A DNA stretch of 64,000 bases from Paenibacillus silvisoli (GTDB lineage Bacteria > Bacillota > Bacilli > Paenibacillales > Paenibacillaceae). Each line of letters opens with the position of its first letter. Positions within the stretch are counted from its first letter, which is position 1. The stretch is from assembly GCF_030866765.1 (NCBI RefSeq), contig NZ_CP133017.1:1889001-1953000 (forward strand), in the 5' to 3' direction. Positions 42,619 to 51,459 of this stretch are shown here, piece after piece. The position numbers and the translations under genes were made by a program. Under the pieces are notes generated by a model. The model made no database searches. It saw only the letters and a list, made by a program, of their open reading frames with translations, and was not told the origin of the DNA.

Positions 42619-43818
42619 GTGGAATACCGGTTTTCGAGCAATGTCGAGCGGCTGCAATCGTCGGCTGTCCGCGACATATTGAAGCTGACGCAAGGAAAGG
42701 AAATTATCTCGTTTGCGGGCGGATTGCCGGCCGAGGAGCTGTTCCCGCTTGATGCGGTGAAGGAGGCGACGGAGCGGGTATTCCGCACCGGCGGCAAAAA
42801 CGCGCTGCAGTATGGACTTACCGAGGGCTTCCTGCCGCTGCGCGAGCAACTGTGCGAACGCATGGCCTCGAAGGGCATGCCGGTGCAGCCGGATGAGATG
42901 ATTATGACGACGGGCTCGCAGCAGGCGATCGACTTGGTTGCGCGCGTATTGCTGGAGCCGGGCGATATCGTTCTTGTGGAGAATCCGACGTATTTGGCTA
43001 GCCTGCAGGTGTTTAGCTTGAGCGGCCTTCGCGTCATTCCGGTCGAGAGCGACGAGCATGGCATGATCATATCCGATGCCGAGCGTCTCATCAAGCAGCA
43101 TAAGCCACGGTTGATCTACGTCGTGCCTACGTTCGGCAACCCGACGGGACGCGTTTGGAGTCTGGAGCGCCGCAAAGGGCTGCTCGGGCTCAGCCACCGC
43201 TTTGGCGTTCCGATTCTGGAGGACGATCCGTACGGCGATATTCAATTCGATGAGCAAGCCCATTACCCGACGCTGTTCTCCTTGGATGATCGGTCGAAGG
43301 GCGGACACGTTCTCTATACGAGCACGTTCTCCAAGACGGTTGCGCCGGCGCTCCGTACGGGGTGGGCGATCGGCAGCCGTGCCGTAATCGCGAATATGGC
43401 TAAAGTGAAGCAGGCGGCGGACCTGCATTCCAGCACGCTCGACCAGCAGACGCTGGACCAGCTGCTGCGCCATTTCTCGCTGGACGATCACATTAAAGTG
43501 ATTCGTAAGTCCTATGGCGAACGCATGCGCCACATGCAGCAGCTGTTAACCGCGCAAGGCTGGAGCGACGTGAAATGGGTGCAGCCGAAGGGCGGCATGT
43601 TCCTCTGGCTGGAGCTGCCGGAAGGGCTCGATTCCGAGGCGCTCTTGCGCGCCGCGGTGAAGAAGAACGTCGCGTTCGTGCCGGGCGCATCGTTCTTTGC
43701 GGCCGAGCCGCAGCGCAACACGGCGCGGCTGAACTTTACGTATACGACCGGCGAGCGGATGGCGACAGGCATTTCGCGCTTCGCCGAAGCGCTGAACGAG
43801 TTTTTGGCGCGCTGCTAG
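42619..43818 (+). CDS. PLP-dependent aminotransferase, fold type I (2-aminoadipate/LysN-like)
   Basis: The 399-aa enzyme has the substrate loop ISFAGGLPAEELFP near residue 30, TTGSQQAIDL and VPTFGNPTGR. PLP contacts are DDPYGDIQF and the Schiff-base lysine in YTSTFSKTVAPALRTGW at about residue 240. It belongs to the MocR-related class I/II aminotransferases, which often act on 2-aminoadipate, aromatic or branched-chain amino acids; the substrate cannot be fixed. GTG 42619 has GAGGAGG 8 nt upstream. Confidence 0.88.
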   Translation: MEYRFSSNVERLQSSAVRDILKLTQGKEIISFAGGLPAEELFPLDAVKEATERVFRTGGKNALQYGLTEGFLPLREQLCERMASKGMPVQPDEMIMTTGSQQAIDLVARVLLEPGDIVLVENPTYLASLQVFSLSGLRVIPVESDEHGMIISDAERLIKQHKPRLIYVVPTFGNPTGRVWSLERRKGLLGLSHRFGVPILEDDPYGDIQFDEQAHYPTLFSLDDRSKGGHVLYTSTFSKTVAPALRTGWAIGSRAVIANMAKVKQAADLHSSTLDQQTLDQLLRHFSLDDHIKVIRKSYGERMRHMQQLLTAQGWSDVKWVQPKGGMFLWLELPEGLDSEALLRAAVKKNVAFVPGASFFAAEPQRNTARLNFTYTTGERMATGISRFAEALNEFLARC

Positions 43819-43836
43819 TCCGATAATAAACAGAGA

Positions 43837-43875
43837 AGCCCGGAGTCCTCGCTGCCTGAGGATTCCGGGCTTTTT
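43837..43875 (+). terminator. Intrinsic terminator of the aminotransferase gene
   Basis: AGCCCGGAGTCCTC pairs with GAGGATTCCGGGCT, followed by T5. Confidence 0.9.
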
Positions 43876-43891
43876 GCTGTCGGCGGTTAGG

Positions 43892-44215
43892 CTACAGCAT
43901 CCGTGCCATGAACTTGCCGTCTTCAATAACGAGCGGATAACAATCCAGCTGCTCGCCTGGAATATTGGTGGACTCGCCCGTAGCCTTGTCGAAGCACCAG
44001 TAGTGCAGCGGACAAATCAGCTCGTTCAAGTGCGGTCTTACGAGACCGCCGGCATGCGGGCAAATGGCCGAGATCAGATTATAGGTCTGCTCTTCGCCGT
44101 CCTTGAGCGGCGCTTCTACAATATAATAAGGCTGGTTGTTCACTTTGACGTGGGCAGGAAATTCCGTAAAGTTCTGTACTTCGGCAATCGGACGGTAGTT
44201 AATCGGTTCGCTCAT
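43892..44215 (-). CDS. Rieske [2Fe-2S] ferredoxin-like protein
   Basis: The 107-aa protein has the two Rieske half-motifs CPHAGG (CxH) and CPLHYWCFD (CxxH), spaced as in soluble Rieske ferredoxins of dioxygenase or nitrite-reductase small-subunit type. ATG 44215 is used because AAGGGGAT lies 9 nt upstream; an ATG at 44224 is too close to that site. It starts 6 bp after the DUF2161 gene, so the two form an operon. Its redox partner is unknown. Confidence 0.87.
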   Translation of the reverse strand: MSEPINYRPIAEVQNFTEFPAHVKVNNQPYYIVEAPLKDGEEQTYNLISAICPHAGGLVRPHLNELICPLHYWCFDKATGESTNIPGEQLDCYPLVIEDGKFMARML

Positions 44216-44220
44216 TCGTT

Positions 44221-45018
44221 TCATATCCCCTTCGATTCATCGTGATTATAAATAAGTGCGGTGTCTGGCTTGTCCTGTGCGGGTGCTTGGTCAGGCGCTT
44301 GTGATTGCCGCTGCTTCTGCCAAGCCTCAATAATAGGCGCGTATTGCTTCAGCGCTGCCGCCCCTTCCGGTTTAAGGCTATATTGTCCCCGTTTAACCCG
44401 TTCAAACCAGCGGTAATAATCTTTCTGCAAAAAATGGCCGGCTCGCGGAATGTCGGTCAGCTTCGAGATGGCGCTTGGCGACAGCTCGCCGTGCTCCTGC
44501 AGCGCCCATGCAATGCGCAGCGCCTTCTCGCGGTAGGCCGTGACGAGCTTGCTCTTATTGCTGCCGCCCGTATTATAGTCGCCGCTTCGCTCCCGGAACT
44601 CCGTGAGCAGCCGTGCCTGGCGGACGCGGCGCTGTCCGCGCTGCGGCGGGTCTCCCGGCTGGCAGAGCATCTCGAGAACGGGCGCTTTCGTCTTGAAGAA
44701 CGTCACGGTCATCAGCCCCAGCCCGAGCATCCGGCACAGCTCGGTCAAATCGCCGAATCGCTGGTTGTGCGCGCCGACCTTCTTCCGGTTGCGCTCGACG
44801 GCCAGGATGACCGAGCCGTTCAGGCGGAGCCGCTCGATACCCTGCAGCAGCAGCGCGAGATTGAAGGTCTTCTTCATTTCCACAAGAATGGTTTCATTCG
44901 TTTGCGGGTGAATGGCAACGAGGTCGCAGTGCAGAATCTCTCCCTTCACCTCAAAGCCCTGCTTCTCAAAATAAGCCTTGATCGGCGGATAAAGCTCCGT
45001 TTCGTGTTTGACAGCCAA
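44221..45018 (-). CDS. DUF2161 family protein, predicted PD-(D/E)XK phosphodiesterase
   Basis: This 265-aa protein has an N-terminal region resembling a PD-(D/E)XK nuclease core. The acidic residue is in LHCDLVAI (about residue 32) and the ExK in ILVEMKKTFN (about 47-49). A C-terminal winged-helix-like part follows (TDIPRAGHFLQKDYYRWFERV). This fits DUF2161, whose substrate is not known. It begins with TTG 45018, with a modest GAGGCGAT upstream. It is followed at once by the Rieske gene. Confidence 0.75.
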   Translation of the reverse strand: MAVKHETELYPPIKAYFEKQGFEVKGEILHCDLVAIHPQTNETILVEMKKTFNLALLLQGIERLRLNGSVILAVERNRKKVGAHNQRFGDLTELCRMLGLGLMTVTFFKTKAPVLEMLCQPGDPPQRGQRRVRQARLLTEFRERSGDYNTGGSNKSKLVTAYREKALRIAWALQEHGELSPSAISKLTDIPRAGHFLQKDYYRWFERVKRGQYSLKPEGAAALKQYAPIIEAWQKQRQSQAPDQAPAQDKPDTALIYNHDESKGI

Positions 45019-45520
45019 TGGTGCGGGATCGCCTCGATTCCGTAAGAGGGTAGTCTGCTCCCGATTATAGCATATTCCCTCCGTCCCCTTAAGCCATTAT
45101 TTGGAGGTTACATCGGGCGTCACAACTTTATTCATGTCGCCGGAGCCGAAATAATGTCGGTCCCGCCATGTTTCGACTCGTCTTGTTGGGCTTGGGCAAA
45201 AAGCAGTCAAGTCTTGACACGCTTGACTTTCCGCCCAAGGGGGACGGACCGTGGCTCGTTTGAGAAACGCTGCGAGGAGAAGGAAAGCATGGCGGTATTG
45301 CGCGGATTTTGGCGGAATCTTGTTTAAAAAATAGGGCAACTTCCCTTGCGAAAGCGCATAGGATTGTAATACTTCAACAAAAAAAGCCGGGCAGCTTTAG
45401 ATGGCTGGATTGATAGTTACCCCATGCAGTGCAAGGAGAAGTTGCAATGGTGTCAAGCTAGACGGAGTATATGCTAACTTAGTGAGTTTTGCATTCGCAA
45501 AACTTATAGGAGGTTACGGC
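45019..45520. other. Gene-free region between DUF2161 and prkA
   Basis: About 500 bp carry no convincing gene. A nested inverted repeat lies at 45191-45239 (CTTGGGC...GCCCAAG enclosing AGTCAAG...CTTGACT) without a T run. GTTTTGC-ATTC-GCAAAAC (45486-45503) forms a hairpin 3-4 nt before the prkA SD. CATAGGATT at 45357, with AAC 16 bp before it, weakly resembles a sigma-K promoter. Confidence 0.4.
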
Positions 45521-47416
45521 ATGGATATTTTAAAACGGATATCGGCGTATAAGGCGGAAAGTGAAAAGCTGGCTTGGAACGGGTCTTTTAAAGACTACAT
45601 CGAGCTGCTGAAGCGAGATCCTACTCCGGCCATGACTGCACATGCTCGTGTCTACGAAATGATCGAGTCATTCGGCGTGGCGGATGACAGCGGGAGAAAG
45701 AAATACAAGTTTTTCGAACAAGAAATATTCGGCTTAGACAGAGCCGTGGAGAAGCTTGTCGAGGAATACTTCCACTCAGCAGCCCGGCGGCTTGATGTGA
45801 GGAAGCGGATACTGCTCCTGATGGGCCCGGTCAGCGGCGGTAAATCCACGATCGTGACCATGTTGAAGCGCGGTCTAGAACAGTTTTCACGTACCGAGAA
45901 GGGCGCCGTCTATGCGATTAAAGGCTGCCCGATGCATGAGGATCCGCTGCATCTGATCCCGAATGAACTGCGGCCGGAAGCGGAGCGCGAGCTCGGTGTC
46001 CGGATTGAAGGTAATTTGTGCCCATCTTGCCAAATGAGGGTAAGAACCGAATATAACGGGGATATCGAGAGCGTGCAGGTCGAACGCGTCCTGATCTCCG
46101 AAGAGAACCGTATCGGTATCGGTACATTCAGCCCTTCCGATCCGAAGTCGCAGGATATTGCGGATTTGACCGGCAGCATCGACTTCTCGACGATTACGGA
46201 GTTCGGCTCCGAATCCGATCCGCGCGCCTACCGTTTCGACGGCGAGCTGAACAAAGCGAACCGCGGTTTGATGGAATTCCAGGAGATGCTGAAATGCGAC
46301 GAGAAGTTCCTGTGGAACCTGCTGTCGCTGACGCAAGAGGGCAACTTCAAGGCCGGCCGGTTCGCGCTCATTTCGGCGGATGAGCTGATCGTGGCGCATA
46401 CGAACGAAACGGAGTATAAGTCGTTTATCGCGAATAAGAAGAACGAAGCGCTGCAATCCCGGATGATCGTCATGCCGATCCCGTATAACCTGAAGGTGTC
46501 CGAAGAGGAGAAGATTTATAAGAAGCTCATCGGACAGAGCGACATGAAGCACATTCATATCGCGCCGCATTCCCTCCGCTCGGCCGCGATCTTCTCCATC
46601 CTGACCCGTCTGAAAGAGACGAAGAAGCAAGGGATGGATCTCGTCAAAAAAATGCGCATGTACGACGGCGAGGAAGTCGAAGGCTACAAAGAAGCGGATC
46701 TGAAAGAAATGCAATCGGAGTACATCGAAGAAGGCATGTCGGGCATCGACCCGCGCTATGTCATCAACCGGATATCCAGTGCGCTGATTAAGCAGGATTT
46801 GCAATGCATCAATGCCCTTGATGTGCTGCGGGCGCTGAAGGAAGGGCTTGATCAGCATCCTTCGATCACGAAGGATGAACGAGAGCGTTACTTAAACTTT
46901 ATTTCTACCGCGCGCAAAGAATACGACAGCCTCGCGAAGAAGGAAATACAGAAAGCGTTCGTCTATTCCTTCGAAGAGTCGGCTAGAACGCTGTTCGAGA
47001 ACTATCTCGACAACATCGAGTCGTATTGCAACTGGTCGAAAATCAAAGATCCGCTGACAGGCGAGGAGATGGATCCGGATGAGCGGCTGATGCGCTCCAT
47101 CGAGGAGCAAATCGGCGTATCCGAAAACGCGAAGAAAGCGTTCCGCGAGGAGATTTTGATCCGGATTTCGTCGTATTCGCGCAAAGGGAAGAAGTTCGAT
47201 TACTACAGCCACGAGCGTCTGCGCGAGGCGATCGAGAAGAAGCTGTTTACCGACTTGAAGGATATCGTCAAAATCACGACCTCGACCAAAACACCGGACG
47301 AGAAGCAGCTGAAGCGGATTAACGAGGTGACGAAGCGGTTGATCGATGAGCACGGTTACTGCCCGGTCTGTGCCAACGAGCTGCTGCGTTACGTCGGAAG
47401 CCTGCTGAACCGCTAA
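45521..47416 (+). CDS. prkA: PrkA family serine protein kinase / AAA+ protein
   Basis: The 631-aa protein has exactly the size of Bacillus PrkA. An N-terminal AAA+ domain carries Walker A (LLLMGPVSGGKST at about residue 101) and follow-up motifs, with a cysteine pair (CPSCQMRV). A C-terminal kinase-like domain is assigned by family. PrkA takes part in sporulation through the late sigma cascade and is related to E. coli YeaG. TAGGAGGT precedes the ATG at 45521; the open frame continues upstream without a start signal. The usual partner gene yhbH/yeaH is absent here, while spoVR lies 7 kb away. Confidence 0.95.
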   Translation: MDILKRISAYKAESEKLAWNGSFKDYIELLKRDPTPAMTAHARVYEMIESFGVADDSGRKKYKFFEQEIFGLDRAVEKLVEEYFHSAARRLDVRKRILLLMGPVSGGKSTIVTMLKRGLEQFSRTEKGAVYAIKGCPMHEDPLHLIPNELRPEAERELGVRIEGNLCPSCQMRVRTEYNGDIESVQVERVLISEENRIGIGTFSPSDPKSQDIADLTGSIDFSTITEFGSESDPRAYRFDGELNKANRGLMEFQEMLKCDEKFLWNLLSLTQEGNFKAGRFALISADELIVAHTNETEYKSFIANKKNEALQSRMIVMPIPYNLKVSEEEKIYKKLIGQSDMKHIHIAPHSLRSAAIFSILTRLKETKKQGMDLVKKMRMYDGEEVEGYKEADLKEMQSEYIEEGMSGIDPRYVINRISSALIKQDLQCINALDVLRALKEGLDQHPSITKDERERYLNFISTARKEYDSLAKKEIQKAFVYSFEESARTLFENYLDNIESYCNWSKIKDPLTGEEMDPDERLMRSIEEQIGVSENAKKAFREEILIRISSYSRKGKKFDYYSHERLREAIEKKLFTDLKDIVKITTSTKTPDEKQLKRINEVTKRLIDEHGYCPVCANELLRYVGSLLNR

Positions 47417-47424
47417 TAGGAACG

Positions 47425-47457
47425 AACCGGCGTCTGCGAACCAGGCGCCGGTTTTTT
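47425..47457 (+). terminator. Intrinsic terminator of prkA
   Basis: AACCGGCGTCTG pairs with CAGGCGCCGGTT, followed by T4. Confidence 0.85.
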
Positions 47458-47484
47458 ATTTTGATGCGCAATGCTTGGGGGCTT

Positions 47485-48393
47485 CTAGTAAATACGGGAT
47501 AAATTCCGGTAATCGCGGGGCGGGCTTCCTTCCCATTTCGTGAACATGCGGCTGAAATAATGAATGTCCGGATAGCCGACCAGGCTGCCGACCGATTCGA
47601 TCGTTTCATCGGTTTCCTGGAGCAGCCGTTTGGCCGCGCGGTGTCTGACCTTCTGCACGTATTTGCCAGGCGGCATGCCGGATGCGGCGCGAAACAGCTT
47701 GGCCATGTAATCCTCGTTCAGCCGGACAAGCTCCGCCAGCCTCGCATTGGAACAGTCCTGCCGATAGTTCAGCTCGATCCATTCCATCAGCGTTTGGAAG
47801 CGTTCGCCGTACATGGCATGGAACCGCTTGGCCGATTCGGCCTGCATGCGGAACAGCTTCACGAGCAGCTGCTGCATCAGTCCTTTGCAGACCGCTTCGA
47901 AGCCGGGCTGGCGGTCGGCGAACTCTGCGATGAGCAGCTCCATTTCGGCTACCGCGGCTGCCGACGGGGTGACGACGGGAGCGGCGCTCAGCCGCTTGAA
48001 GCCTGGGATAAGCGGTTCGCGGCAGCAGCGCTCCGGATCGAACAGCTCGTCCTTGACGATAATGTCCTGATCGATGACGATGTCGAGCTCATCGAAGAAA
48101 TCGAAATGAATGCCGAGGAATACGGCCTCCGGCATCGTTTCAACGACGATGCTGTGGTGGACGCCGGACGGAATGATAAGCAGCTGACCCGGATGAACGG
48201 GGAGTTGTTGACCGCCAAGCGCCGCCGTGATCTGCCCTTGCTTCACATAGAGCAGTTCGTAGTCGTAGATGCGCCGTAGGGCGTACTCTTCGAATTTTCT
48301 CGTGACATGAAGCTGCGCCCAATGTACGCTTGGCGACAGCTCGCGGAAGGATGACTCGCGGCCCAGCGGGAAACGGTAGTCGGAAATGTCCAA
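47485..48393 (-). CDS. AraC-family transcriptional regulator
   Basis: The 302-aa protein has an N-terminal cupin sensor domain (YDYELLYVKQGQ, then PGQLLIIPSGVHH) and a C-terminal double helix-turn-helix (RLAELVRLNEDYMAKLFRAA; VGYPDIHYFSRMFTKWEGSPP) as in sugar-responsive AraC regulators of Paenibacillus. TTG 48393 is selected because GAGGGG lies 6 nt upstream. The in-frame ATG at 48429 falls at the inferred transcription start. It is divergent from the PhyH-type dioxygenase, its probable target. Confidence 0.88.
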   Translation of the reverse strand: MDISDYRFPLGRESSFRELSPSVHWAQLHVTRKFEEYALRRIYDYELLYVKQGQITAALGGQQLPVHPGQLLIIPSGVHHSIVVETMPEAVFLGIHFDFFDELDIVIDQDIIVKDELFDPERCCREPLIPGFKRLSAAPVVTPSAAAVAEMELLIAEFADRQPGFEAVCKGLMQQLLVKLFRMQAESAKRFHAMYGERFQTLMEWIELNYRQDCSNARLAELVRLNEDYMAKLFRAASGMPPGKYVQKVRHRAAKRLLQETDETIESVGSLVGYPDIHYFSRMFTKWEGSPPRDYRNLSRIY

Positions 48394-48433
48394 AAAGTCC
48401 CCTCTTTTCTGTAAATAAAACGCTTCCATTGCT

Positions 48434-48462
48434 ATGATACCATTGCAGTAACAGCTGATCAA
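48434..48462 (-). promoter_or_regulatory. Sigma-A promoter of the AraC gene
   Basis: On the minus strand TTGATC (48462-48457) and TATCAT (48439-48434) are 17 bp apart. Confidence 0.6.
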
Positions 48463-48510
48463 TTGAAGACATACCGGATCAGCTCAGCTTGCTGGAGGGG
48501 TGGAAATAGG

Positions 48511-49362
48511 ATGAGTGGAAATGTGCAAATCGACGCGGAGCTGAGCCGCAGCTACCCGCTTCGCGATGAACAAATCGCATCGTATCGGGAGGACGGTCAT
48601 CTCTTATTGAAAGAAGTCGCTAGCCCTGCTGTCCTTGGGCAGTACCGGCCATTGATTCTCGAAGAAGTAAACCTGATGAACAAGGAGAAACGGCCGTTGT
48701 CGGAGCGGGATACGTACGGTAAAGCGTTTCTGCAAATCTCGAATCTGTGGGAGCGGAATGAAGCGGTACAGCGGTTCGTCTTCGCTCGCCGCTTCGCCCG
48801 AATTGCCGCCGAGCTCATGGGCGTATCCGGCGTTCGGATGTACCATGATCAGGCGCTGTTCAAGGAGCCGGGCGGCGGCCATACGCCGTGGCATCAGGAT
48901 CAAATTTATTGGCCGGTCGACACGGAGCATACGATTACGCTTTGGATGCCCTTAGTCGATGTTCCGGCCGAGGTCGGGTCCATGACCTTCGCCTCCGGCT
49001 CGCAGAAGCGCGGATATATCAGCAAGCTGGCGATTTCCGATCAATCTCACAAGACGCTGGCCCAGTATATTGAAGCGGAGAAGATTCCGACGTTTCATTA
49101 CGGCGCCATGTCGGCGGGAGATGCCACATTCCACGCGGGCTGGACGCTGCACAGCGCGCCGGGCAATCCGACCGATCGGATGCGCGAGGTGATGACGATC
49201 ATATATGTCGCGGATGGCACGAAGGTGCTGGAGCCGGATACGAATGCGCGCAAAAACGATTTGGCCAGATGGATGCCGGGACTTCAGCCGGGGGATCCCA
49301 TCAACAGCCCGTTGAACCCGCTCGTGTACAGCGCGGAGCCGGAAGGCTTTTCTTTCGGATAG
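48511..49362 (+). CDS. Phytanoyl-CoA dioxygenase (PhyH) family protein
   Basis: This 283-aa Fe(II)/2-oxoglutarate-dependent oxygenase has the metal-binding HxD in TPWHQDQIYW at about residue 132 and the distal histidine in GWTLHSAPGN at about 210, followed by the oxoglutarate arginine region (DRMREVMTI). PhyH homologues in Paenibacillus hydroxylate small molecules or are uncharacterised. ATG 48511 has GGAGGGGTGG upstream. Divergence from an AraC gene suggests inducible expression by a small molecule. Confidence 0.85.
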   Translation: MSGNVQIDAELSRSYPLRDEQIASYREDGHLLLKEVASPAVLGQYRPLILEEVNLMNKEKRPLSERDTYGKAFLQISNLWERNEAVQRFVFARRFARIAAELMGVSGVRMYHDQALFKEPGGGHTPWHQDQIYWPVDTEHTITLWMPLVDVPAEVGSMTFASGSQKRGYISKLAISDQSHKTLAQYIEAEKIPTFHYGAMSAGDATFHAGWTLHSAPGNPTDRMREVMTIIYVADGTKVLEPDTNARKNDLARWMPGLQPGDPINSPLNPLVYSAEPEGFSFG

Positions 49363-49399
49363 AAGGCCGCCATGGAAAATGCGAAGAATAGTACGATTC

Positions 49400-49434
49400 G
49401 GAACCTGCAGCCGTCACCGCTGCAGGTTCGTTTT
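49400..49434 (+). terminator. Intrinsic terminator of the PhyH gene
   Basis: GAACCTGCAG pairs with CTGCAGGTTC, followed by GTTTT. Confidence 0.75.
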
Positions 49435-49436
49435 AT

Positions 49437-49468
49437 GATAGAATAGGAACATAAGTTCTTATTTTATC
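49437..49468. promoter_or_regulatory. Large palindrome before the LytTR gene, operator-like
   Basis: Two 14-bp arms (GATAGAATAGGAAC and GTTCTTATTTTATC, two mismatches) flank ATAA. The centre GAAC-N4-GTTC resembles a LexA core, but flanking bases do not fit the SOS consensus well. Confidence 0.5.
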
Positions 49469-49483
49469 ATGGGGCGTGATCGG

Positions 49484-49891
49484 ATGAAGTTGCTGTTGGT
49501 CAATGAGAAAGGATTTCCGGAATCGGTTGGCATTCACGAGGTGTTGTACATTAACCAGACGAAGAAAGGGCCGGAGTTCGTCACCAGGCGCGGCGTATAC
49601 CGGTATCCGCTGACGATGGAGCAGCTATGCGGCGTGTTTCAACCGCTTGGATTCGAACAGCTGGACCGGAACGCCGTCGTCAATCTGGACAACGTGCAGC
49701 GGTACGACGACAAGCTTCGGGCGGTATATTTTGAATCGGAAACTGCCGAGGATGGCAAGCTTTATGCGACCGTCTCGTTGACGCACGCAGCAAAGGTGAG
49801 GCATTTGATCCGTGAGGGTGAGATCGGAGATAAACATGAAGGGTTTATGTTATATAAGTTGACACCACATTTAGGAATAGGTATCATTTAA
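49484..49891 (+). CDS. LytTR DNA-binding domain protein, stand-alone
   Basis: The 135-aa protein consists almost wholly of a LytTR domain (IHEVLYINQTKKGPEFVTRR, then LTMEQLCGVFQPLGFEQLDRN, VVNLDNVQRYD). It has no receiver or membrane part. Stand-alone LytTR proteins are common in Paenibacillus and of unknown role. ATG 49484 is favoured over ATG 49469, which abuts the palindrome; neither has a strong SD. Confidence 0.75.
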   Translation: MKLLLVNEKGFPESVGIHEVLYINQTKKGPEFVTRRGVYRYPLTMEQLCGVFQPLGFEQLDRNAVVNLDNVQRYDDKLRAVYFESETAEDGKLYATVSLTHAAKVRHLIREGEIGDKHEGFMLYKLTPHLGIGII

Positions 49892-49982
49892 TTAGAAATC
49901 AGCTGAATTCAGCTCGTCTGAGGAATGGTTTTCGGTGAAAGTATGACATGTGTTTCACATTGTTGGCTCTGGAGGGGTTTAC

Positions 49983-51440
49983 ATGTCGATGGCGATGAAG
50001 TCTCAATTCGATGCTTACGATTCAAAGTCTTTTTACGACGAGATGTTCGATAGCGAAATGTCGGTGCGAAGCCATTATGAAGGCGTATATCGGACATTCG
50101 CTCGCATGAAGCCGCCGGAGCTGGCGGCGTGCCATACGACGATCCAGCAGCGGATGCTGGAGGAAGGCATTACGTTTACCCTCTATTCCCAGAATCAAAA
50201 CGAACCGTTAGAGCGCACCATCCCCTTCGATTATATCCCCCGCATTATTCCGAAGCATGAATGGGAAAGCATTGAACGCGGCATGAAGCAGCGCGTAAAG
50301 GCGCTGAATGCCTTCATCCGCGACATTTACCACGAGCAGCGCATCGTGCGCGATGGGGTCATTCCGAGACAGATGATCATCGGCAACAAATATTTTCGGC
50401 CGGAGATGGCAGGACTTCACGTCCCTCAAAATGTCTATATGACGGCATCGGGCATTGATCTGATCAAGGACGAGAAGGGCCGTTACTACGTGCTGGAGGA
50501 TAATCTCCGGACGCCGTCCGGGTTTTCTTACTTGTATAAAGGGAGAAGCTTAATGAGCGAACTGTTCTCCGATCTCTATTTGACGAGCGCGGTGGCGGAT
50601 ATCGAGCGGAGTCTGAACGTTTTCTTAAGCTCTCTTCGCAGCCTGGCTCCATCCGGCCGGCAAAACCCGCTCATTGTCCTTCTGACGCCAGGCGCATATA
50701 ATTCCGCGTATTTCGAGCATGCTTTTCTGGCTCAGCAGATGGGCATTCATCTTGTTGAAGGGCGCGATTTGGTTTACAAGGATCATAAAATTTATCTCCG
50801 CGATCTGCGTGGCCTGCGTCAAGTCGATGTCATCTATCGACGGCTGGATGACGATTATTTGGATCCTCTTTCGTTCCAAGCGGATTCGCTGCTCGGCGTC
50901 CCGGGCCTGATGAATGCTTACCGCGCGGGCAATGTCGCCATTGCCAATGCGCCGGGCACCGGCGTGGCGGATGACAAAGCCGTTTATGCTTACGTGCCGG
51001 ATATGATTCGCTATTATTTGGGCGAGGCGCCGATTCTGCATAATGTGCCTACTTATATCCTGTCGCGCAAGGAAGACAGGGAGTACGCGCTGGCGAATCT
51101 GGAGCAGCTGGTCGTGAAGGAGACCTCGCTCTCCGGCGGATACGGCATGCTGATCGGACCTGCGGCCACGGCCAAAGAAATCGGCGCGTTCGCGGACGCC
51201 ATACGCCGCGATCCGGGCCGCTACATTGCGCAGACGACGATGAAGCTGTCCCGCGCGCCGGTTATGCTTGGCGGCATCATGCAGCCGCGCCATATCGACC
51301 TTCGCGTATTCGTGCTGAACGGTACGCAGATGCATGTCATCCCCGGCGGCTTAACCCGCATCGCGCTGCAGGAAGGGTCGCTGGTCGTGAACTCCTCGCA
51401 GGGCGGCGGCGTCAAGGACACCTGGGTGCTCAGCCGTTAA
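49983..51440 (+). CDS. Circularly permuted ATP-grasp type 2 protein
   Basis: This 485-aa protein matches the family of circularly permuted ATP-grasp enzymes: SVRSHYEGVYRTFARM near the start, FDYIPRIIPKHEWESIERG, DLIKDEKGRYYVLEDNLRTPSG, and LVVKETSLSGGYGMLIGP, then PRHIDLRVFVL. Such enzymes are predicted to form amide or peptide bonds, but the substrate is unknown. ATG 49983 has GGAGGGG 5 nt upstream. It opens a three-gene operon with alpha-E and transglutaminase-like genes. Confidence 0.9.
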   Translation: MSMAMKSQFDAYDSKSFYDEMFDSEMSVRSHYEGVYRTFARMKPPELAACHTTIQQRMLEEGITFTLYSQNQNEPLERTIPFDYIPRIIPKHEWESIERGMKQRVKALNAFIRDIYHEQRIVRDGVIPRQMIIGNKYFRPEMAGLHVPQNVYMTASGIDLIKDEKGRYYVLEDNLRTPSGFSYLYKGRSLMSELFSDLYLTSAVADIERSLNVFLSSLRSLAPSGRQNPLIVLLTPGAYNSAYFEHAFLAQQMGIHLVEGRDLVYKDHKIYLRDLRGLRQVDVIYRRLDDDYLDPLSFQADSLLGVPGLMNAYRAGNVAIANAPGTGVADDKAVYAYVPDMIRYYLGEAPILHNVPTYILSRKEDREYALANLEQLVVKETSLSGGYGMLIGPAATAKEIGAFADAIRRDPGRYIAQTTMKLSRAPVMLGGIMQPRHIDLRVFVLNGTQMHVIPGGLTRIALQEGSLVVNSSQGGGVKDTWVLSR

Positions 51441-51459
51441 TATAAAAGGAAGCGGAGGG

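Noticed and set aside
45097-45339. 80-codon minus-strand frame upstream of DUF2161
   Set aside because: No ribosome binding site, odd composition, and it crosses a nested inverted repeat.
48427-48462. Upstream ATG starts for the AraC gene
   Set aside because: They coincide with or precede the inferred transcription start, while TTG 48393 has a proper SD.
49437-49468. Firm LexA site before the LytTR gene
   Set aside because: The GAAC-N4-GTTC core is present, but flanking and middle bases depart from the SOS consensus; the larger palindrome suggests another regulator.
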